A stretch of 49,759 bases of DNA from an uncultured Isosphaeraceae bacterium (GTDB lineage Bacteria; Planctomycetota; Planctomycetia; Isosphaerales; Isosphaeraceae): the NCBI GenBank assembly GCA_937858365.1, contig CALLYK010000358.1, positions 1-49,759 on the forward strand, given 5' to 3'. The number at the start of each line of letters is the position of its first letter. The stretch's first letter is position 1. Both the position numbers and the translations under genes were made by a program. This document shows positions 45,599 to 49,759 of this stretch, piece by piece. Under the pieces are notes generated by a model. The model was not told where the DNA came from and searched no databases. It was given only the letters and a program-made list of their open reading frames with translations.

Positions 45599-46237
45599 AT
45601 GAAGGTCTTCAACACGAAGGGCGTGACGTTCAATTGGGAAAGCGGCGAATTCGACTGTCCAGCATGTGGCGCCCCCGAGGTCTTTTGGCACCGTTCGATC
45701 CGACGGTTTCTGACCTTGGGCCCTATCCCCGTGTTTCCACTCGGCCGCCTGGCTGAGTTCGTGGAATGCCAGCAGTGCGGCCATCGTTACGAGACGGCCG
45801 TCCTGGAGCGGGACTCGAAACTGCACCACGACCTGGAACGGGCCGAATTCGCGCAACACGTTGTTTGGGTGATGCTCTTGGCGGGGCTTACGTCCCGTTC
45901 GCCGAACGCGAGCCAAGCGGCAGCCATCAAGGACGTTTTCGAGAAACTCTCCGGGACGCCCATGGCGCCTGGTGAGTTCGAACGCAAGGCGGACGTCGCG
46001 GCGCGCGCGGCAATCACGCCCATGGACTATGTGGCCCGGTTCATCGAAGTCTTCCAAGATCATGGCCGAGGCCATGTGTTGATGAAGGCCGTGGAACGGG
46101 TCGTCGCCGAAGATGGCGTCATTTCAGAGCGGGACCAGCCCCTCATGGACGACCTGCGCTTCACGATCGGGTCCGGAGAAGTGCCCGCCGTCCGAGTGCC
46201 CCACAACGACCGTGAAACGGCCCCGACCCCCGTTTGA
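45599..46237 (+). CDS. zinc-ribbon protein with TerB-like domain
   Basis: A 212-residue cytoplasmic protein. The N-terminal zinc ribbon has two CxxC knuckles, CPAC (residues 20-23) and CQQC in FVECQQCGHRYET. A helical region follows whose sequence, AAIKDVFEKLSGTPM, then AVERVVAEDGVISERDQPLM, matches the TerB-like pattern of acidic helices with a metal-binding tendency; this domain occurs in tellurite-resistance and stress-related modules, but the role here is unknown. The ATG 45599 follows GGAGAAG by seven bases. The frame upstream to 45545 has no support. No other ter gene is nearby. Confidence 0.72.
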   Translation: MKVFNTKGVTFNWESGEFDCPACGAPEVFWHRSIRRFLTLGPIPVFPLGRLAEFVECQQCGHRYETAVLERDSKLHHDLERAEFAQHVVWVMLLAGLTSRSPNASQAAAIKDVFEKLSGTPMAPGEFERKADVAARAAITPMDYVARFIEVFQDHGRGHVLMKAVERVVAEDGVISERDQPLMDDLRFTIGSGEVPAVRVPHNDRETAPTPV

Positions 46238-46308
46238 ACGCCGACCTTGGAACGGTCGAACGGGACGCGGACGCAGCGGACTCGCCTGGGACAACTTGGC
46301 GAAATCCG

Positions 46309-46314
46309 TATAAT
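46309..46314 (+). promoter_or_regulatory. possible -10 element for the parvulin gene
   Basis: A perfect TATAAT lies about 70 bases before the ATG at 46384. TGGGAC (46287-46292) is a poor -35 at 16 bases. The position is good for a promoter between two genes. Confidence 0.4.
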
Positions 46315-46383
46315 CGGTCCAATCGCGCGCCTCGTCTCGCGAGGCGCCGTGGGTCCCGACCAATTCGTCAGGGAGACGACTTG

Positions 46384-47565
46384 ATGCGCGCATTTCTGCA
46401 AACCAGCCTGGCGCTGGCGCTGGTGACGGCCCCGGCACTGGCCCAGGACACCTCGAAAAAGGCCCAAACGCCCCCCGCCACCAAGGGTCAGCCCCCCGCC
46501 GCCACCAAAGGGGCCCCGGCCGCCACCAAAGGGGCCCCCGCGCCGTCGGCGCCTCCGACGGTCCCGTTCAAAGACGAAGTGGTCGCCACCGTGAACGGCA
46601 CGGAGATCAAGAAGTCGGAACTTATCGGCTTCTTGAGCAAGTTCTCGATCCCGCCGGGGAACGAGCAGCAGGTCTATCAGCAGGCCGTCGGCATGTTGTG
46701 CAACACGGAGTTGCTCAGCCAGACCCTCCAGGCGATGAAGATCGAGGTCGCCCCCAAGGACATCGACGCCGAACTCGCCAGGATGGACAGCGACCTGAAA
46801 CGGACCCAGAACGTGGACCTGAAGACCGTCCTGGCCGAGACCAACACGCCCATGGACGTCATCCGAACACGCATCGGCAATATGCTTCGATGGAAGAAGT
46901 ACATGGAGCCCAAACAATCAGACGAACAACTCAAGAAGTATTATAACGAACATCAAGAGTATTTCGACCCGACCACGGTCCGGGCCAGCCACATCCTCTT
47001 GATGGTGAAGGAAGAAGCCACACCGGCCGAGAAGGAAGCGATCAAGCAAAAGCTCATCGCCATCAAGAAAGACATCGACGCCAAGAAGATCGGCTTCAAA
47101 GACGCCGCCAACAAGTACTCGGAAGACCCCGGGAACCAGGAAACCAAAGCGGGCGGCGACCTGGGCTTCTTCCCACGCAAGGGACTCTTCGTCGAGCCCT
47201 TCGCGGCGGCCGCCTTCGCCCTCAAGGCCAATCAAATCTCCGAACCCGTCGAGACCCAGTTCGGCTGGCACCTCATTCAGGTCACCGACATCAAGGTCGG
47301 CGAGAAGCCGAAGTTCGAGCAGGTCCGTGACCAGATCCTGGAAGGATTGACGCGCGAGGAACAAGAACGCCTTGTGGATGACGCGCGGAAGACGGCCAAA
47401 ATCGATATCAAACCGATGCCCAAGGACCTCTTCCCGCCGCCCCCACCCGGCAACCCCGACGGCACCCTCACACCCAGCAGCGGCGCCACTACCAAGGCGG
47501 CTACCACCAAGACCACCCCGCCGCCGGCCACCAAGGCGGCCGGCACGCCCAAGACGGGTCGTTGA
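46384..47565 (+). CDS. secreted parvulin-type peptidyl-prolyl isomerase
   Basis: A 393-residue periplasmic chaperone/isomerase of the SurA/PrsA kind that speeds cis-trans isomerisation of prolyl bonds. The signal peptide is LQTSLALALVTAPALAQ. A low-complexity linker of ATKGAP-type repeats follows, then a SurA-N-like helical domain (VVATVNGTEIKKSELIGFLS), then a rotamase domain with ASHILLMVKEEATPAEKEA, KYSEDPGNQETKAGGDLGFF and FGWHLIQVTDIK, all well kept. The C-terminal 60 residues are a Thr/Ala/Pro/Lys-rich tail. The ATG 46384 follows GGGAGA at about seven bases. Probable clients are outer-membrane or exported proteins. Confidence 0.93.
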   Translation: MRAFLQTSLALALVTAPALAQDTSKKAQTPPATKGQPPAATKGAPAATKGAPAPSAPPTVPFKDEVVATVNGTEIKKSELIGFLSKFSIPPGNEQQVYQQAVGMLCNTELLSQTLQAMKIEVAPKDIDAELARMDSDLKRTQNVDLKTVLAETNTPMDVIRTRIGNMLRWKKYMEPKQSDEQLKKYYNEHQEYFDPTTVRASHILLMVKEEATPAEKEAIKQKLIAIKKDIDAKKIGFKDAANKYSEDPGNQETKAGGDLGFFPRKGLFVEPFAAAAFALKANQISEPVETQFGWHLIQVTDIKVGEKPKFEQVRDQILEGLTREEQERLVDDARKTAKIDIKPMPKDLFPPPPPGNPDGTLTPSSGATTKAATTKTTPPPATKAAGTPKTGR

Positions 47566-47578
47566 GCAGGCTCGGCCG

Positions 47579-47619
47579 GAGGGCGGCCCGCTCCCCTCAC
47601 GAGGAAGCCAGCCGCCCTC
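47579..47619. terminator. bidirectional stem-loop between convergent genes
   Basis: GAGGGCGGC (47579-47587) pairs perfectly with GCCGCCCTC (47611-47619); a small CCTC/GAGG hairpin sits in the loop. It covers the last codons of the epimerase gene and lies 14 bases past the parvulin stop. It is followed by GTTT only. Confidence 0.6.
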
Positions 47620-48568
47620 GTTTGCGCAACGAGACAAACTGTTCGTAAGTCATCTTCACACCCTCACGCAACGGCGTGCGCGGCAGCGGGCCGAGGCCCG
47701 CTTGCAGGCGTGAGTCATCCAAACTCGGCGCGATCGGCAGTTGCCGCTCGCCGTGAGTCACAAGAGAGCGGGCCTCGGGCACGACCTCGACAAGGGTCGT
47801 CACGAACGTCTCGATCGGCACCACGTCACCGCGCACGTTGAATGCCTCGGCCCCTTCGAACGGGGCCGTCAAGGCGCGGACGAACGTGCCCGCCACGTCG
47901 CCGGCGAACTGCATGTCCTGAAGGCCCCCATAGCTGATCGCGTAGGGACGCCCCAGGGCCACCGCCTCGATCGCGCGAGTCGGCTCGCTGGTCATGCCGA
48001 AGTCGCGACCCACGCCGTAAACGGTCCAGGGCCGTAGGCCGACGCTGGTCATCCCGTGTTCCAGCCAGTACACACGGGCGTTGAGCTCGTTGCAGACCTT
48101 ATAGGCACCATAGTGCGTCATCGGCGCCAGGCGGACAAGGTCGCCGACTGGACTGGTTTGGCCCGCCTCGGGAGGTCCATGGACGGCCGCCGAACTCGCG
48201 TAAACAACGCGCTGGACGAGGTCGCGCCTTTGGCGGGCCGCCTCGAAGACGGCGAGTGTGCCGACCACGTTCACGAGCGCCCCGCGGATCGGCTCGGCGC
48301 GGCATGTCGGCGTTTGCAAGCCGGCCAGATGAAGAACATGGGTGGCCCCCACGTCATCGACCGCCCTGAGCACGGCCTCGGGCTGGGAGACGTCGCCGGG
48401 TACGAAGTGGATGCGAGCGCGGGACTCGTCCTCCGGGTCGATGAGCCAGTCGAGTCGATGGGTGTCTTCCTTGAGGTCGAAGACCCAAACGTCCTGGCCC
48501 TCCGCCGTGAGTTGACGAGCCACCCAAGAGCCGATGCAGCCGTAACCACCGGTCATCAAGACACGCAC
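47597..48568 (-). CDS. NAD-dependent epimerase/dehydratase (extended SDR)
   Basis: A 323-residue extended short-chain dehydrogenase/reductase of the nucleotide-sugar epimerase type. The Rossmann motif is MTGGYGCIGSWVARQL, with an acidic residue (FDL) ending strand 2 that favours NAD. The catalytic Tyr and Lys are in HYGAYKVCNE, and YASSAAVHG carries the Ser. The likely substrate is a nucleotide sugar or a similar carbonyl compound, not identifiable here. The GTG start at 48568 has GGGAGG eight bases upstream; an ATG at 48556 is the alternative. It converges on the parvulin gene and lies divergent to the phosphate transporter. Confidence 0.88.
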   Translation of the reverse strand: MRVLMTGGYGCIGSWVARQLTAEGQDVWVFDLKEDTHRLDWLIDPEDESRARIHFVPGDVSQPEAVLRAVDDVGATHVLHLAGLQTPTCRAEPIRGALVNVVGTLAVFEAARQRRDLVQRVVYASSAAVHGPPEAGQTSPVGDLVRLAPMTHYGAYKVCNELNARVYWLEHGMTSVGLRPWTVYGVGRDFGMTSEPTRAIEAVALGRPYAISYGGLQDMQFAGDVAGTFVRALTAPFEGAEAFNVRGDVVPIETFVTTLVEVVPEARSLVTHGERQLPIAPSLDDSRLQAGLGPLPRTPLREGVKMTYEQFVSLRKRGRLASS

Positions 48569-48720
48569 AGGAGGTCCTCCCGAGACTGGGACGCGAGGTA
48601 GGACCACCAGGATACGTTCCAACCGGCCCCCGGCCAACCTTGACCCGCGCCCGATGGGCGACTACCGTGTCACCCGGATCGTCGAGGAAGCGACCCACGC
48701 CGCCCGGAGCAAACCCTTTC

Positions 48721-49759
48721 ATGCCCTTCGCCTTGGTCGACGGGGCCCCGTCCGCGGGGTCGATCCTCTTGCTCGTCTTGGCCCTGGGCATCGCCCTTGG
48801 GTTCGAGTTCGTCAACGGCTTCCACGACACGGCCAACGCGGTCGCCACGGTCATCTACACCAACTCGCTCCGCCCGCGTTACGCGGTGCTCTGGTCGGGC
48901 TTCTGCAACTTCATGGGTGTGTACCTGGGCGGCACGGCAGTCGCGTTCAGCATCGTCCATCTCCTGCCGGTTGACCTCTTGATCCAGGTCGGGGCCGGAC
49001 CCGGACTCGCCATGGTCTTCGCCCTGCTCATCGCGGCGATCGTTTGGAACCTGGGGACCTGGTACCTCGCTTTGCCCGCATCAAGTTCCCATACGTTGAT
49101 TGGGGCGATCTTAGGGGTCGGGCTCGCGCACTCGGCCCTTCAGGGGAATTTCGGCGCGGGTGTGAACTGGCTGAAGGCCCGAGAGGTGGGTTTGTCTCTG
49201 CTGCTCTCGCCGTTGATGGGTTTCTTGGTGGCGGGTTTGTTCCTCCGCATCTTCCTGCTGCTCTTTCGCGACCCGGCGTTGCACACGCGACCGCCCGCGG
49301 ACAAGCCCCCGCCTCCCTGGGTCCGCGCGATCTTGCTTCTGACGTGTACGGGGGTGAGTCTGGCCCACGGTTCCAACGACGGTCAAAAGGGGATCGGCCT
49401 CATCATGCTGATCCTGATCGGGCTGCTCCCTTCTTGGTACGTGCTCGACGCCAACGCCAACACCGCCAAGATCGAGCGAGCGACCCTGGCGACCCGCAAT
49501 GTGGAGGCCATTCTTGACTCCAAGCTGAGCGACGCGCCGAGCGTCAACGGCCGGGCCGAGGAGCTCCGTGCGATGCTTCAGGAAGTCCGTGGGCACATCG
49601 AGGGCCTCACGTCCCTCAACGCCATCCCGCTCGACGCGCGTCAGGAAGTCCGTAAGAACATCATCACCGTCGTGGACGGTGTGAACTCGCTGACGAGGAA
49701 CGGCCTTCTGGACTTGAACGCAACGGAGAAGGCCGAACTCAAGCAAGACCGGCAGCGTT
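48721..49759 (+). CDS. PiT-family inorganic phosphate transporter, C-terminus missing
   Basis: 346 residues are in the window and the gene runs off the right edge. It is an inner-membrane phosphate (possibly metal-phosphate) symporter. Both PiT signature halves are visible: FEFVNGFHDTANAVATVIYT near residue 30 and ALPASSSHTLIGAILGVGLA near 120, and the second-half start TCTGVSLAHGSNDGQKGIGL near 210. After that, a long soluble, helix-forming insertion (SKLSDAPSVNGRAEELRAML and beyond) enters the middle of the protein, as in some larger PiT proteins. The ATG 48721 has GGAG 11 bases upstream; an in-frame GTG at 48667 is possible. Confidence 0.9.
   Translation, partial: MPFALVDGAPSAGSILLLVLALGIALGFEFVNGFHDTANAVATVIYTNSLRPRYAVLWSGFCNFMGVYLGGTAVAFSIVHLLPVDLLIQVGAGPGLAMVFALLIAAIVWNLGTWYLALPASSSHTLIGAILGVGLAHSALQGNFGAGVNWLKAREVGLSLLLSPLMGFLVAGLFLRIFLLLFRDPALHTRPPADKPPPPWVRAILLLTCTGVSLAHGSNDGQKGIGLIMLILIGLLPSWYVLDANANTAKIERATLATRNVEAILDSKLSDAPSVNGRAEELRAMLQEVRGHIEGLTSLNAIPLDARQEVRKNIITVVDGVNSLTRNGLLDLNATEKAELKQDRQR

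Overview
The window looks like chromosomal DNA of a high-G+C member of the Planctomycetota, most likely Isosphaeraceae or a close relative. The signs are family-level: two DUF1549/DUF1553 plus DUF1501 gene pairs, a DUF1559 pseudopilin with a small lipoprotein beside it, two surface proteins with an N-terminal LEPR-type motif, a PEP-CTERM protein, an ECF sigma factor fused to a long C-terminal extension, and many large secreted proteins. I see no rRNA, tRNA, CRISPR array, insertion sequence or phage module. Nearly every gene is complete; only the last (a phosphate transporter) runs off the right edge.

Layout. 1-3950: a minus-strand DUF1549/DUF1553 protein and a DUF1501 protein. 4085-7236: a plus-strand purA-uppS-cdsA run (AMP synthesis, undecaprenyl carrier, CDP-diacylglycerol) behind a recognisable promoter. 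7242-8919: a HEAT-repeat membrane protein and a small lipoprotein, divergent from a DUF1559 pseudopilin (9222-10304). 10402-16590: a glycosyltransferase, an unrecognised coiled-coil protein, a secreted FAD protein and the fused sigma factor. 16772-22260: a GDSL esterase with PEP-CTERM tail and a 1406-residue ELWxxDGT/Ig surface protein, both on the minus strand. 22874-27115: an alpha/beta hydrolase, thioredoxin, a Ca2+/H+ exchanger and a Tat-exported amine-oxidase-like flavoprotein. 27250-30218: the second DUF1549/DUF1501 pair. 30426-37769: an RdgC-like protein, CopA, HtpG, a secreted double-HhH protein and an S1/P1 nuclease. 37884-42016: a secreted hydrolase with a duplicated N-terminal domain, a membrane protein and a second LEPR protein. 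42176-45279: an ECF sigma factor with an anti-sigma-like/VWA protein. 45599-49759: a zinc-ribbon/TerB-like protein, a secreted parvulin, an NAD-dependent epimerase and a partial PiT transporter.

How the parts relate. The core housekeeping content is small (purA, uppS, cdsA, trxA, htpG). Most of the rest acts in the envelope or outside the cytoplasm. The two most unusual pieces are regulatory: a sigma factor that appears to carry its own membrane anchor, thioredoxin-like domain and HlyD-like hairpins (14557-16590), and an ECF sigma factor followed by a membrane protein that joins an anti-sigma-like N-terminus to a VWA domain and stands divergent to a LEPR surface protein (40712-45279).

Five of the six convergent or near-convergent gene ends carry strong GC-rich stem-loops, mostly without a U-tract. 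Four sigma-70-like promoters could be read with both hexamers (3996-4025 minus, 4085-4114 plus, 24218-24245 minus, 37815-37844 plus). Start codons were chosen mainly by Shine-Dalgarno spacing, so several genes start downstream of the longest possible reading frame.
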